The position numbers and the translations under genes were made by a program. Below the pieces are notes generated by a model, which had not been told where the DNA came from, did no database searches, and was given only the letters and a program-made list of their open reading frames with translations. From Siphonodentalium dalli (lineage: Eukaryota; Mollusca; Scaphopoda; Gadilida; Siphonodentaliidae), in NCBI GenBank assembly GCA_032622095.1, contig CP136065.1, positions 26,175,141 through 26,239,140 on the forward strand: DNA of 64,000 nucleotides, given 5' to 3'. Below, in pieces: positions 37,101-47,422 of this stretch. Within the stretch, counting starts at the first letter, position 1. Every line of letters starts with the position of its first letter.

Positions 37101-40100
37101 AGTGTCGTCTAGTCATGTTTGTCTGGGGCTCTGTATGGGTAAAATTATTAAAATTGTAAAAAATTGTTAGACCAATGCATTCTCTTATATATGCGAGGCG
37201 ACCTATGGTCGACTCGCATATATAAGAGAATGCATTGGCACAGGGTAAAAAAAATCCCGACTTCCGACCGGATTTGTTATGGCGGGTCACATTTATTGGA
37301 GGTAAATGTTCAGATAATAAGTTCAACAAACGGGAACTACTCGTCAATGAGTATTTAATACAGAAACGGTTAAGTGAATAAGAACTATCTACCCTAAATA
37401 TGTCCGACTATGAAGAACCATAAAACAAAAAGCACATATAGATATACGCCAAACGCTAATTTATGTTGGCCGAAGAAACAATAGTTGAAAAATAGTTAAC
37501 TTATACCTTCAAATTATTTTCTGAATTGTCTTGGTTCCCAGGTGAGAAAAATGTTGTTACTTGCTCACCGGTAACCATGCGGAGTTCGCATGCACTGAAC
37601 ACACGGCACATGTCGTATCCAAATTGCATATATATAGTGTTTGTGATTAGTCACATATTTACGACATATTTCAGCCACACACACACGGTATCACACACCA
37701 AGTTATACCAGGAGGCTATATATACTGTACATTATGTGCCTTCCGATACTTAAAGGCATAGACCTGTTATATTCATGTGTCACAAAATTTGCCAAATTTT
37801 ATAAAGTCACTTTGGCTTGAAGTGACTTTCACAGTGAATTCTTCTTTGATGAATTCGGCTTTATGTAATCGAGCCAAGCACATTCTAAATATATCGATGG
37901 CGGCATGGTGATTAGAAAATAACAATCATAGAGAAGTTCAGTCGAGTCACAGAGAAGGAATACATTGTTGAACTTTTTTTTAGTCATCTATGAACTTTAA
38001 CTGTCCAATTTAATTGACGATGGTTCACATTTGTAAAGATGACTCGATTCTATAAAAAATTGCAAATTTTATGCCACTTGAAAATAACGGGACTATGCCT
38101 TTAATTTCACGTCTTTCAATCCTGGTCCTTCAACTGAAAGCGTCTACAGCTAAATCAGTTCTGGGTAAACCCGACTCGAATACATGTAGCTACGCAATGC
38201 TAGGTCTGGAGAAAATCATGCTGTGTTCTATTACAAAATAGCTCTGTGTCGCTATAAATAACTTCTCATGCGACCCATGCAGTGGCACGACACACATAGC
38301 TTTACCAATGACAGATATAGCCTGTACAATTATTATCCGATGCTTCAACCTGGTGCTATAATTAGTTATGTGACAATCTGCGACTGTAGACATTCCAACA
38401 CTCGCCCGAATGGCTGCATCGCTTTGCTGATACTATGTTGTCGCTTTGCTGATACTATGTTGTGATTGGAACTGGAACTGAAACTGTTAATATGTTTTAG
38501 ATAATTTGAACAGTTCAAAAAATTCCTATGGAAAGATAATACATTTTCGATCTGATAAATCGTCTGGATTGGCTCACAACCACGACAATACTCATTTGTG
38601 ATATGCCCTAAGTACTAGATTCTAAAAAGTTTTATATATGACTATAGTCTATACAAGTGCGTGGATCTGAAATACAAGCATCTATGCTATTACGTATAGT
38701 TATACTTGTTTTAGGGGGTAGCAGGAAGACAGCCCGATAGGGCTAAGCTACCCCCGACAATACACTGTTATAATTTATTATGTATTACTGCCACTGTATC
38801 ATTCGTGTGTATTGTAAATTAAACTATCCTATCCTATCCTATCCTATCCTATTAAGACTACTTGCTTGTGCACAGTAATAGGGATCCCCCAAATACTCCA
38901 GACTCAGTTCAGCGTTATAGCTGTTGAGTCTGTGTTTTAACCGAAACTGCAGCTAAATGAGCAAGGATTCGTGCTCAGTGTGCAATCTTGCAACGAAACA
39001 AAGTTGTATGATCAACCCTACAAGGTTGTCGCGGTTCAAATTTCATAATCAATCCAATGCGAAACCAAAGACAAGTCCGATACAGGCATGCATGGTTATC
39101 CCTTTTCAACTATGGCATTTAACATGTCCTATTTATATTTTACATCACATAACATATACATGTATGTTGAAGCTTAATTGGAATCTATCCTGTAAATGAA
39201 ACAATTTTAAACTGAAATACACCCAAGTTTTATACTGAGTGCAGGCAAGATGGAAAGGTCCACAGGGTACGCATCACCGAGAATCAATATATATATATAT
39301 TGCATTGGAGTGGTTATGAAATATGAACCGCGACGGCAATACAGGGTTTCGTTGCAACATTGCATACTGAGAACGAATCATTGCTGATTAACCCTTTCAT
39401 GACTGGAGCTTCCTGATTTTTTTTGCGAAAACCCTGTTCCAATCCATTATCTTATCCATGCGAGTCGACCATAGGTCGCATCGCATATATAAGAGAATGC
39501 ATTGGCCTAACAAATTTTATATTACTTTTTATAATTGTTAAAGAATGTAAGAAATAATGACAAAAATTTATAAAAATTGTTAAAGAATGTAAGAAAAAAT
39601 TATTGATAACGAATGTAAGAAAAAATGATTTTAAAAAAATATAAAAATGTGTACATAATCTAACAGCATACAAAGTTTTTTCCCAAACTTCTTAGATTTG
39701 TTTGATTGACTAAATATATTTATTATGACACAAATGAAACACAAAGAACAAGCACACATTATATACAGCAGTGTGTGTTCACAGTGTATCGGGACATACG
39801 TTAAGAAACTTATGGGAGCCCTTCTTATACATTGTACTTGCACCGCGGATAAGAATGGAGTAGTTCACAAGAACTTTGGACCAGCGATCCAGACAGATGT
39901 CGATGAGGGGAAATTGAGTATCGCGTACTTCCCCGTTCACACGTCCAACGTCACCCACGGGAGGGGTTAATATGTCAATTCTCGTCGATCGTTCGTACGC
40001 ATGTACACTGGGGATCCTGCGCGGGAATAATAGTCGTAAACGACAGGCTAGATAACTATCGGAAATTGCCGAGCGAGACCAATTACACGGCGGCGCTAGT

Positions 40101-43100
40101 GGTGTCTGACTGAACAATAAATGCCTGAAATGTGCGGAAATTGTCGCTACGTTACCGGAGAATTATCGCGTCTAATCCCGTCAGCGGCCGTGCTCTGGGG
40201 ACAGGGATGGTACTCAAAACCATACCGGAAGTCTCACCGATTACAAGCAATCGCTCGAGTGGAATTCGACCGGAAGCAACTCCCCGCCCGCGGAAAGCTC
40301 CCGGTGCATCTAGCCTCAAAGATAGCCCATTGGAGGTATTTATTGGCTTTCCGACGAAAGTTAACCTTTCAATGCGATATGCCAGTCTGTGAAATGAATG
40401 ATTCGAGATACAAATGTAGGACCCATAATCATGGTACATGTAGGATTCTTGCATATATGTGATTGAGACGAACCCAACTGGATTTTTCTTGTCCGATTTG
40501 GATGCTTTACATGTGTGTTTCGATGATCAGAAAATATATCGTGATAAGTCCCCATCCATGTTACCACCACGCAATTGAAAATAACATTTATACTGTCGAT
40601 GGCGTCGTTCACAATTAGACGCCATCCGCGCAAATTAACTATAATCGTTATCTTGTTTCCTTCTAGGGAAGATCGCGATTGTTCGAGAAACGGCGTTTAT
40701 CATTGGTCGAGAAGAACAAAGTTTCAACCGCAGGCGCCGCTTCAAGCTCAGTGACGGAAGAACACACAAATACCGCCATAGCAGACCACCAGCCTGAACT
40801 AAGATCAGCCGAGGAAATACCCGTCGCAGAGACACAGGAAACATTGTGAGTGTAACCACGAAATTAATTTACACTATCCATATCATAACTCACGATCGAG
40901 TCATGAGTTAACATAAGGACATGCATGATTGAATATTATCATTCTACATATCCACCCCTGGTCATGTGGTCCTGCTAATGTGCTATGCTGCGGTTGGGTC
41001 CTGCTGAATTTATATGGTGTTGTTAGGGTTAACAAAAAGTACCGTTATATTTTTTTAATTTGTCTTTTTCGCGATGTTCCGATAATCTGAACATCCCAAG
41101 GAAAAGCCATTATGCGTATCAAACACTCAAAACAAAAATAAATCTATTGCGAAATATTGTAATACTGGTTGTATTAGTTGTTGAAAATAGACTGTAATCA
41201 AGATGGTTATTCGTGTCGTTTTAGAAACGCCAGCGCAGGAATAAATATACTTTAAAAAAAGGTTCAACTTGAAATTGTACGATGACTTTGTGAGCAAATT
41301 TGCTTTGCTTACAATCATGAATTTCTCCCGGGTAAAATAATGCAATGTTTCGCTTTAGCTCACAAAATTCATGACATGATCTAAAGAAAAACGTGCCCGT
41401 GTATTGAAGTTGTGCCCCCTTGCTATTGGTTGCTAACGACGCTCCTGATTAATTTGTTTACATGAGGGTGGCTAACATGTATCTGATCGAATCTGTCTCA
41501 TTAAGGTTCCCGGTACCACAGTCACATTTAACGAGTGGGCAAAATACACTAAAATAGAAATAAATTCAGCAATATACACACTGGGTGATAATATACATGT
41601 GTCATACATCATTTGTGATACAATGTCAACAACAAGATTATATATTGACACATGTGTTTTGTATTGGTTATGACTTCAGGCACTTCGTACCTACACATAT
41701 TATATACGCGAGATAGCCAACCCGCTATATATGCGGTGGTAATCAAAACTGGCATCAAAGGAAAGACACGTACTCGAATAGGTACACCAACCGACACATC
41801 CGCGTTTATCCAGCACACATTCGCAGTGTACGGCGATCGGACAGAGGAATGCCGATAACAAACTACTACGGAGTTACGATAACCCGCGAGACGTAAGGCA
41901 ATGAATGGATGGATATAGCTTCTTTATTTGTTTTCAACATATGTGTAACAGTTGTGTGCGTATCTGTTCGTAGTAGGCTACAAATGTTGCGTGACTTCCT
42001 CTCTGGTACTTGAGTTCTAATTCTGACGTTTAATGCTTCTCTCGACCGATGAACAGGATAACGGGATTTTGATTTCAAGAGGCGCCTGTACCCGGATTTC
42101 GTTCACAGAGAGGGTATAGTGTCGCACGATTCGACTTGTTCCCTCATGCATAACCCTTTCTTTACTAAATACTCTTTGGCGAGTAATTATCCCTGAGGAA
42201 ATGTTCAGATAACAAGTACAACAACACGACTATTGTATCTGTCATTTCCCACATTATGAATCATTCTGCACTTGCATTTATATTTTCGTCTGTTTATCGT
42301 CTGCTTTTTATCACCCGAATATCACTCCAGATGAATAATAGACCATTCCAATGTATACTTTTATAACTGAATGGGATATACATTAAGTAAGAAAGGGTTA
42401 ATATTACTACGCGTCAAACTCGGGACCAGAAGACTCCTATAAGTGTGTATGTTTTACTTTTCAACAAATAATCACATTCTAATTGTACTAATTGAATTAC
42501 ATGAACTGATAACATGTAACCAACATTAGTCGGTCATTTACATAATTTGGCAATCGCTACTGAATATTGAGCAGTCTGAAATGTGTTGTTATTTCAGGCA
42601 TAACATTAGTAATGGTTAGAGCACAAGAATTGTTCTTTACCAGAATCAATCGAGTCGAAGACGAGATTTATTCTGGTAAAGAACAATTCGCGTGCTCTGA
42701 CCGACTTTGAGCACAATTGATCCCACATAATGCAATAAACTGGAAATGTGCCGTGCGCTGGCCGCGATTGGACACAATAGGCGATTAGCCACGCATAAAA
42801 ACGTGATTAACATGAACTGATCGCCGTTGAATGTGAATAGATATGTCCGAAACAACACGGACTGGTCCCACTTTGAAGCGCCCGTGCGATTTGTATGTTA
42901 TGAGTTGCGGGTGCCTAACAATAGGATAATCATTGAACTATTCCTTCGCCAGCCTTGGAAATTGGTGTACTTTACCCAAATTCAGGGAACGATTGCAACA
43001 ATGGGATTGTGCTCTAATAAATGTTAAGCTCAAAATCCCCCTTTAGTTCAACCACTAACCCCACACCACCACTTGCCCGATAGTCAATGAACTATCCATC

Positions 43101-46100
43101 ATCATGACATGCTAATTGACAGTAAATTCTGCTACACACATGCTATCGGCCGTGTTGCAGATTATATTTTTAACGTGTTAATGTAACCGTACGACCAAGA
43201 ATGTGACAATGGTAATGTCTTCATTTTCAGACCGAAAAAGCAAATCGATGTGCCGAATGAAGCTACAAGTCCAGTGACTGAACATAACACAGACAGCGAC
43301 ATCTCCAACAGTATGATTGAGCAAATGAAGTCAGAACGTAAGTATAGCTAAAGGATAATTACCGATTTTGATGTAAACAGTCTTTATTCCATATAATTCA
43401 ATTAAAACAAATTTGTCACACATATTAATACAAGCATGGTGGTATGGAGTTGATTCGGCAACATACATATCGCTTATATTGGTCTTGATTGTGTGACTAT
43501 CTACCTAATGTGTTATTGTATGGGGTGATAGGAAGACAGCCAGTCATGACTATACCACTCCTAACTATATACATGTATATTATGTTATTATTATTTGTAA
43601 TTTTATTTTAAATGTGAGTATATTGTAAATAGAAGTAACATATCGATCATATCATGTCCTGTGAAATCTTCAGAGAATGACTGTGGTAAATATGTGACAG
43701 TGAATGCCGACCAGACCCACATTACGTTTGTCATATACACTTTCAGACAATTTTTCGAGGAATCCAATTAAGCCTTATTCTGCATTGTTTGTATATATTC
43801 ACTGATGAATGAAGTGATTCACAAAAGTAAAACACCAGTAATAAAATATATTGGAAGAAAAATAATTGCCTTCACGCATAAAACAAGTTATATTATGTCG
43901 TGAATAAGGTTGTTGTCATGTAAGTCAGTGAGTTTGTGTTATCCAAGCAAGATACATTGTAGCCCACTAGAAAATGGCCAGTGTGGGACACGATCTCTTG
44001 TTTATATGCCCGTTTGAAGAAAAAAACGGTCAAATTATGTAATCAGTCCGTCTGTCTGTCCATCTGTCGAGCAGAGCCGTCCGTTAACATGTTTGGTTTC
44101 CGACCGATAACTCCAGTTTGGATTATTTGATCTGAACCAAAAGTAGTATGTGTATTTCACAGCTAAACATACAGGCCAAGTTCGGATATAGGCTCCGTCC
44201 AATTATTTTGACATGAGTTACGGCCCTTTTTCGACTTAGAATTTGACCGATTTCATCCCAATTTTTGTTTCCGACCGATAGCTTCTGTTTGATTTATTTG
44301 ATCTGATCCAAAATCGGTTTGTGTATTTCACAGCTAAAAATACAGGCCAAGTTGTAATACGGGTTCTGTCCAATTATTTTCATATGAGCTACGGCCCTTT
44401 TTCGACTTAGAATTTGACTGAATTTTGGCATTTAAATTAGGTGTATATAGATACTCTTTGTAAGCTCAAATTGTTATTGTATTTTGCGGTAGAACAATTC
44501 GAACTGGCTAACGAGCATATTTTGCCACGCTCTAACGATGCTCTTGTTCATATTATTCAGCATCAATAACAGTTGCGAATCACAACCAGCGTGCGACTGA
44601 AATAAATGCACAGCGCTCTACCGAGTCCCGACACGATTACAGAATGTATCGTATTCTTACCGGCATTATATTTTATTTACAGCGATCGCTGATAGTCAGT
44701 ATCCTGTCTTGGATGTTGTGTCCATAGAGAAAGTCGACCAAACATCTGCTTCTCTATCTAAAACAAATCTCAGTGCTAAAGACAGTTGTGTTCCACAAAT
44801 AAACCCAAAAAAGTGTTCGGTGGAAGTATCCTTGGAAAGGAACATTACTGTAACTACAGCGACCAGGAAATCACCCGTACATCGCCGTTCACCCGTACTC
44901 CCTGATGTGAAGCGGGAGCATATTTCCGCCAATGATCGGAAGTCTCCGCTGCTTGATCTCGGACAACCACAGCGATCGTCAACACCGATCGTACAGAAGC
45001 CGACACCAACTCGGTGCAGTGATTCCGGGGATCTGATTGGACGAAGAGACACTCGGTGCAGTGATTCCGGGGATCGGATTGGACGAAGAGACACTCACGC
45101 AGTTACCCCAGGTCAAGAACTTCGTGAATCAGACACTGGTGTTCTCCCTGTACCCGGTTGTGGTGACTGTCACAAGGAACTGTCTCCCCCACGATACCCA
45201 GACTTCGGATATCCATACTATAACCAGTATCTGAGAATGGTGTCGTCAGCACCACGAGTGTAAGTAAATCATAATTGCACACTCTTGCCGAAAGTTCCAC
45301 CAATGTATAGTATGTACGACAAGGGTGGTTGAACATAACGTATATGTATATGGTGTATCCCTTTAAGACAATATACTAATTTTGTTCACGAAAATCTAGA
45401 TTAAGATTCCTAGAGGACAAGTATGTGGCCAAGAAAGTCTGTGTCCTCCACCAGCACCCGGACCAAATTCTCAGTTCCATCTCACCCATTTCCTTTGCGT
45501 TAACCGTTTACCAAAAATGTCTTATCTGTTAGAATACTTTGAACAAACAATTCCCAAAGTGAGTTTAAAATTTGATAAAAAGTAGAGAAATACTTAATTC
45601 TTCGTGTGTCATATTAAGCTAAATATTTGTTGTTGAAACACAAAATTTCCGAACAATCTGCGAACTGTTTTCAGTCTGAATATTGCAAGAAATAAGTAGG
45701 ATACACATTAAGACTTGTTTATAGTTTAATATATCACGAGCTTAATTTTTTTTCAAGTGTGAACTATTCAGTTCAGGCTCCTGAGAGTAATCCATATTGA
45801 TCGACTAATGCCGATATATATTAAAATAAAGACAAATTAAATGGCAAACATGGCTAGACTCACACAAAATAAAAGAACTCTACTGTACTACATGTAATTC
45901 AAGAGAAAAACACTAACACAGGAAATGCTAAGAATCCAGGGAGAAGCATGGACATCAACCACTTATGAGGACCACCCGCTGATAAACAATAAAATAAATA
46001 ATTAGAAGGGACAATCACTGATCAATTAACCAACTAAAGTACTATACAATAAAACATGAATCACAACAATTTACTACTAGTAATTAACCCTGCCAGGACC

Positions 46101-47065
46101 AATTATCAAACTTAATCAGTATAAAACAGGCCTGTACGGCTATACATATACTTATTCAGTCAGAAAATTGTTGTATAGCCTCACACCTATATACACACAT
46201 ATCAAAGGAAGGGAGACCACATCTCGAGTCGATTCGCTAGCTCTTGTCACATCACTTACACAGGTCCGGAGAAGGGACGCCGGAGAAGGGGGGGGGGGTG
46301 CATTCCGGGCACATCAACGCACTTGCCTCCTTGCCCTGGCCCAGGGGAGTCCAGTTGGTACCCGAAAAGTGCCCTCCTGATTGGTTTGCCCCCTTGCCCT
46401 TTGGTGTATTCGGCGTCCCTGGTCCGTCGTGTTCTTTTCTGTGGAACATACGCCCATGCTGATCACATGGTTACTGGCGAAACTAACTTCCTGGATTCAA
46501 ACATAAATACACAACAATTCAACAGTAGCCACACAATGATAATGGGCATACATTCGAAAAAGTGATAATTTATTCCACAATTTTGCGTCTTTAAATTTTG
46601 ACCTGTGTGATGTTTTAAGAAACTCAATTGATCTTTTCATTTGATTTCAGTCCGCTTCAGCTGGGATCCATGGATCCGTGTTTCCATCTCCGACACAGAG
46701 AACTATCTACATACCAAGGTTACGTTCCACCGATTCCACACAGTTATGGGTACGGAACCCCCAGTGTTCCAACATATACAAAAGACATGTGCTCGTCATT
46801 CTGCACACCAGCAGCATTCCTACCAACAATGCCATACTATCCACCATTTTGTATGCTTCCGCCTACGATTGGACTACAATGTCCGCCACCGTATCAATTA
46901 CCTCACGACGTGCTATCACAATACGTCAGGAGTGAGGCGACGTACGAACATGACTTCATTCCACCACCGTCTGCATTTATGTCTGACCCGAAAAGGAGTG
47001 CTTCAAAAATGGACGATTGTGTTGATTTGTCGAGCAAAAGACTCAAATTGAACACTGTTGTTTAG
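27742..47065 (+). CDS. SAND-domain (DEAF1-like) nuclear protein, five coding exons, 577 aa
   Basis: Exons 27742-28197, 40667-40845, 43231-43337, 44683-45259 and 46651-47065 total 1734 nt and splice in one frame (intron phases 0, 2, 1, 2) with GT-AG borders throughout. The protein has a basic, Ser-rich N-terminus (1-35), a SAND domain at about 65-137 with the KDWK signature at 113-116 inside SGRESAKDWKRSIR, a CDCDGC cluster at 142-147, a basic stretch with KRR at about 160 and KNK at 169, a Ser/Thr-rich linker (about 170-440) and a Pro/Tyr-rich C-terminal region ending in basic SSKRLKL. SAND domains bind DNA through KDWK, so a nuclear transcription regulator is the likely role. The wording around KDWK is closest to DEAF1, but no MYND zinc finger is seen, so orthology is unproven; GMEB-like or lineage-specific SAND proteins are alternatives. 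The ATG at 27742 is chosen because it opens the frame just before conserved sequence. An upstream in-frame non-ATG extension is unlikely. Confidence 0.85.
28198..29960 (+). other. Intron 1, first part; no gene seen
   Basis: Start of a 12.5-kb intron. AT-rich, with short unrecognised ORFs and no delimitable repeat. Confidence 0.6.
29961..30360 (-). mobile_element. Hairpin-pair fold-back element, outer type B, copy 3 (intronic)
   Basis: TTAACCCTTTACCCAACA to TGTTGGGTAAAGGGTTAA, 400 bp. Intact hairpins at 30114-30182 and 30262-30330. Same orientation as 24425-24825 and very similar to it. Confidence 0.93.
30650..31260. promoter_or_regulatory. CpG-richer island within intron 1
   Basis: Higher CpG density than surroundings, no recognised ORF. 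It could be an internal promoter or enhancer, or an old GC-rich repeat; sequence alone does not tell. Confidence 0.25.
31491..31665 (+). repeat. Dispersed repeat, family I, copy 2
   Basis: 'agggacgaagctatagtggg', 'ccccaaactttggccataat' and 'ttggaaatatcacacc' match 3191-3330 and 51046-51160. 31666-32378 has nothing recognised. Confidence 0.6.
32379..32757 (-). mobile_element. TTAA-flanked element, family J, copy 2 (intronic)
   Basis: Reverse complement of 21190-21579 across about 379 bp, bounded by TTAAAG at left and CTTTAA at right. Non-coding. 32758-33400 holds nothing else recognised. Confidence 0.8.
33400..34230. promoter_or_regulatory. CpG-richer island within intron 1
   Basis: CpG-dense, ending near a (non-consensus) TATA-like 'ctatatatacaagcgc' at about 34194. 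ORFs present have no recognisable content. Confidence 0.25.
34355..34750. mobile_element. TTAA-flanked fold-back element, family G (396 bp, long arms)
   Basis: Left end TTAAGAGGGAGGTAAAGTG, right end CACTTTACCTCCCTCTTAA. The match continues inward ('ggggaattcagtgttaat' against 'attaacactgcattcccc'; 'tctagtgacaacgcgaagc' against 'gctttgcgttgtcactaga'), so the arms are about 180 bp and the whole element folds back on itself. Confidence 0.88.
34751..36040. other. Intron 1 interior; no gene, one degenerate motif at 35107
   Basis: AATAAAGGGCGTT at 35107-35119 with 'cttcctggtacgataa' just upstream, as in other motif loci. A CpG-richer stretch lies at about 35200-35900. Short ORFs not recognised. 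Confidence 0.45.
36044..36098 (-). repeat. Paired AATAAAGAGCGTT motif
   Basis: Minus-strand AATAAAGAGCGTT (36044-36056) and AGAAAAGAGCGTT (36086-36098), 42 bp apart, with TTCCTGATACGG between them. 36099-36753 has nothing else recognised. Confidence 0.75.
36754..37373. mobile_element. Family D MITE interrupted by a type A fold-back element
   Basis: Family D ends are recognisable as TAACCCTTACTACAC at left and 'atgttcagataataagttca' to CGGTTAA at right, compared with the uninterrupted copies at 42150-42401 and 47205-47422. The middle (36891-37291) is a separate insertion. Confidence 0.75.
36891..37291. mobile_element. Hairpin-pair fold-back element, outer type A, copy 2, one hairpin broken
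   Basis: TGTGACCCGCCATATC to GGCGGGTCACA. The left hairpin (from 36943) stops within its loop and has lost its 3' arm; the right hairpin (37171-37239) is intact. Spacer is the reverse complement of that at 14740-14930, so this copy lies in the opposite orientation. Confidence 0.9.
37750..38104. mobile_element. TTAA-flanked MITE, family K (355 bp)
   Basis: Begins TTAAAGGCATAGACCTG and ends CGGGACTATGCCTTTAA, a terminal inverted repeat of about 20 bp with three mismatches. Inside, 'aaagtcactttggcttgaagtgacttt' forms a further small palindrome. Confidence 0.8.
38105..38700. other. Intron 1 interior; no gene
   Basis: Only a 20-bp tandem duplication ('gctttgctgatactatgttg', about 38422 and 38443) noted. 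Confidence 0.5.
38701..38850 (+). repeat. Probable LINE 3' tail with hairpin and (CTATC)n
   Basis: GGGGGTAGC and GCTACCCCC form a stem around 'aggaagacagcccgatagggcta', followed by about 70 bp and five to six ATCCT units (about 38824-38850). A stem followed by a short simple tail is the usual LINE 3' end. A related stem and 'aggaagacagcc' occur at 43515. No ORF2 upstream. Confidence 0.6.
39388..39650. mobile_element. Hairpin fold-back element, outer type C, truncated
   Basis: TTAACCCTTTCATGACTGG at left, one degenerate hairpin (39438-39506, several mutated bases in its left arm), then the AT spacer with three 'aaagaatgtaagaaa' repeats. The second hairpin and right terminus are absent. Confidence 0.8.
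39840..40660. promoter_or_regulatory. CpG-richer stretch just upstream of exon 2
   Basis: ORFs of 86-113 codons overlap on both strands, a common effect of GC-rich DNA, and none is recognised. It could house an internal promoter giving a transcript lacking the SAND exon, but nothing proves this. Confidence 0.25.
40667..40845 (+). CDS. Exon 2: basic segment and linker (residues 153-212)
   Basis: Acceptor TTGTTTCCTTCTAG ends at 40666, donor GTGAGT starts at 40846 (phase 2). Opens GRSRLFEKRRLSLVEKNK, which continues the post-SAND segment in the way DEAF1 proteins do and may act as a nuclear localisation signal. Confidence 0.85.
40846..42149. other. Intron 2, first part; no gene
   Basis: 40945-41020 is an inverted copy of the short repeat at 9075 and 25675. 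Remaining ORFs not recognised. Confidence 0.55.
42150..42401. mobile_element. TTAA-type MITE, family D, near-full copy (252 bp)
   Basis: ATAACCCTTTCTTTACTAAAT at left, 'cattaagtaagaaagggttaa' at right, TTAA at 42398-42401. It shares 'atgttcagataa' and 'aatagaccattcca' with the other D copies. Used here as the reference uninterrupted copy. Confidence 0.75.
42614..42702. repeat. 89-bp inverted repeat
   Basis: GGTTAGAGCAC..GAATTGTTCTTTACCAGAAT pairs with its inverse ending GTGCTCTGACC; arms about 33 bp, loop about 22 bp. 'gtgctctaata' at about 43008 hints at a larger element reaching to 43030. Confidence 0.8.
43231..43337 (+). CDS. Exon 3: linker (residues 212-248)
   Basis: Acceptor TCATTTTCAG ends at 43230, donor GTAAGT starts at 43338 (phase 1). 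Encodes PKKQIDVPNEATSPVTEH then NTDSDISNSMIEQMKSE, low-complexity and acidic, with no known domain. It fits the frame exactly on both sides. Confidence 0.8.
43515..43640 (+). repeat. LINE-tail-like repeat
   Basis: 'ggggtgataggaagacagcc' then 'ataccactcc' form a stem like that at 38701, followed by AT-rich sequence ending 'tgtaaatagaagtaac'. 43641-44030 has nothing else recognised. Confidence 0.45.
44035..44560 (+). repeat. Two-unit dispersed repeat in intron 3
   Basis: Two units share 'gtttccgaccgata', 'gtgtatttcacagctaaa', 'acaggccaagtt' and 'tacggccctttttcgactta'. The tail 'attttgccacgctctaacgatg' recalls 26330-26350, so the two loci may be one superfamily of old elements. Confidence 0.65.
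44683..45259 (+). CDS. Exon 4: Ser/Thr-rich linker with 14-residue tandem duplication (residues 248-440)
   Basis: Acceptor TTTTATTTACAG ends at 44682, donor GTAAGT starts at 45260 (phase 2). Residues 357-370 (TRCSDSGDLIGRRD) are repeated at 371-384 with one change, from a 42-bp duplication at 45009-45050 and 45051-45092. Otherwise rich in Ser, Thr, Pro and Arg, with no known fold. If intron 4 is retained, the frame stops at once (GTG TAA, stop ending 45263). Confidence 0.82.
45400..45532 (+). CDS. Possible alternative terminal exon of the SAND gene
   Basis: An AG at 45398-45399 is followed by sequence that, joined to exon 4 in phase 2, stays open for 43 codons (begins LRFLEDKYVAKKVCVLHQHP) to a TAG at 45530-45532. 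AATAAA occurs at about 45826. The polypyrimidine tract before the AG is poor, so this is a candidate only. Confidence 0.25.
45533..46650. other. Rest of intron 4; no gene
   Basis: AT-rich apart from a poly-G run at about 46290-46300 in a GC-rich stretch (46240-46440). Overlapping ORFs on both strands there have no recognisable content. Confidence 0.5.
46651..47065 (+). CDS. Exon 5: Pro/Tyr-rich C-terminus (residues 440-577)
   Basis: Acceptor TTGATTTCAG ends at 46650. Codes for a Pro/Tyr/Cys-rich stretch (phrases such as PPIPHSYGYGTP, TMPYYPPFCMLPP) and a charged end with DPKRSASK and SSKRLKLNTVV, stop TAG at 47063-47065. No MYND motif. No canonical AATAAA in the next 140 bp, before the family D insertion. 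Confidence 0.83.
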
Positions 47066-47204
47066 TATTATGTCATGTTTGTTATGTCTCATAAATGCAA
47101 CTAGCTTTAATGGATTTTCAAATTTTACTCCCATGTAGATTTTAAAATTTCAGCTTTCAATGGCAAGGGATATAGCCAAACTAGAAACAATTTTAGTATG
47201 CAAG

Positions 47205-47422
47205 TTAATCATTTCTTTACTAAATGGATATTCCCACTAAGTTTGAAGATTATACATGGGAATGGTTTGGGGAATGTTCAGGAAATATTAGCAGTCGAAA
47301 AGATCAGAAGGATTCATCCTCATTTGTGGGAAATGTTCAAATAATAAGTTCAACAAACGGCCTATTGTTGAACTTTTTATCTGAACAGTTACTACTCGTC
47401 AATGAGTATTTAAAAAGGGTTA
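47205..47422. mobile_element. Family D MITE copy, 140 bp past the stop codon
   Basis: 'ttaatcatttctttactaaat' at left and 'aaaaagggtta' at right. Inside is a hairpin: GTTCAAATAATAAGTTCAAC then GTTGAACTTTTTATCTGAAC. Confidence 0.72.

Noticed and set aside
40121-40462. 113-codon ORF before exon 2, considered as an extra coding exon
   Set aside because: Exon 1 (phase 0) joins exon 2 (phase 0) directly in frame, no good splice sites frame the ORF, and two other frames are open as well.
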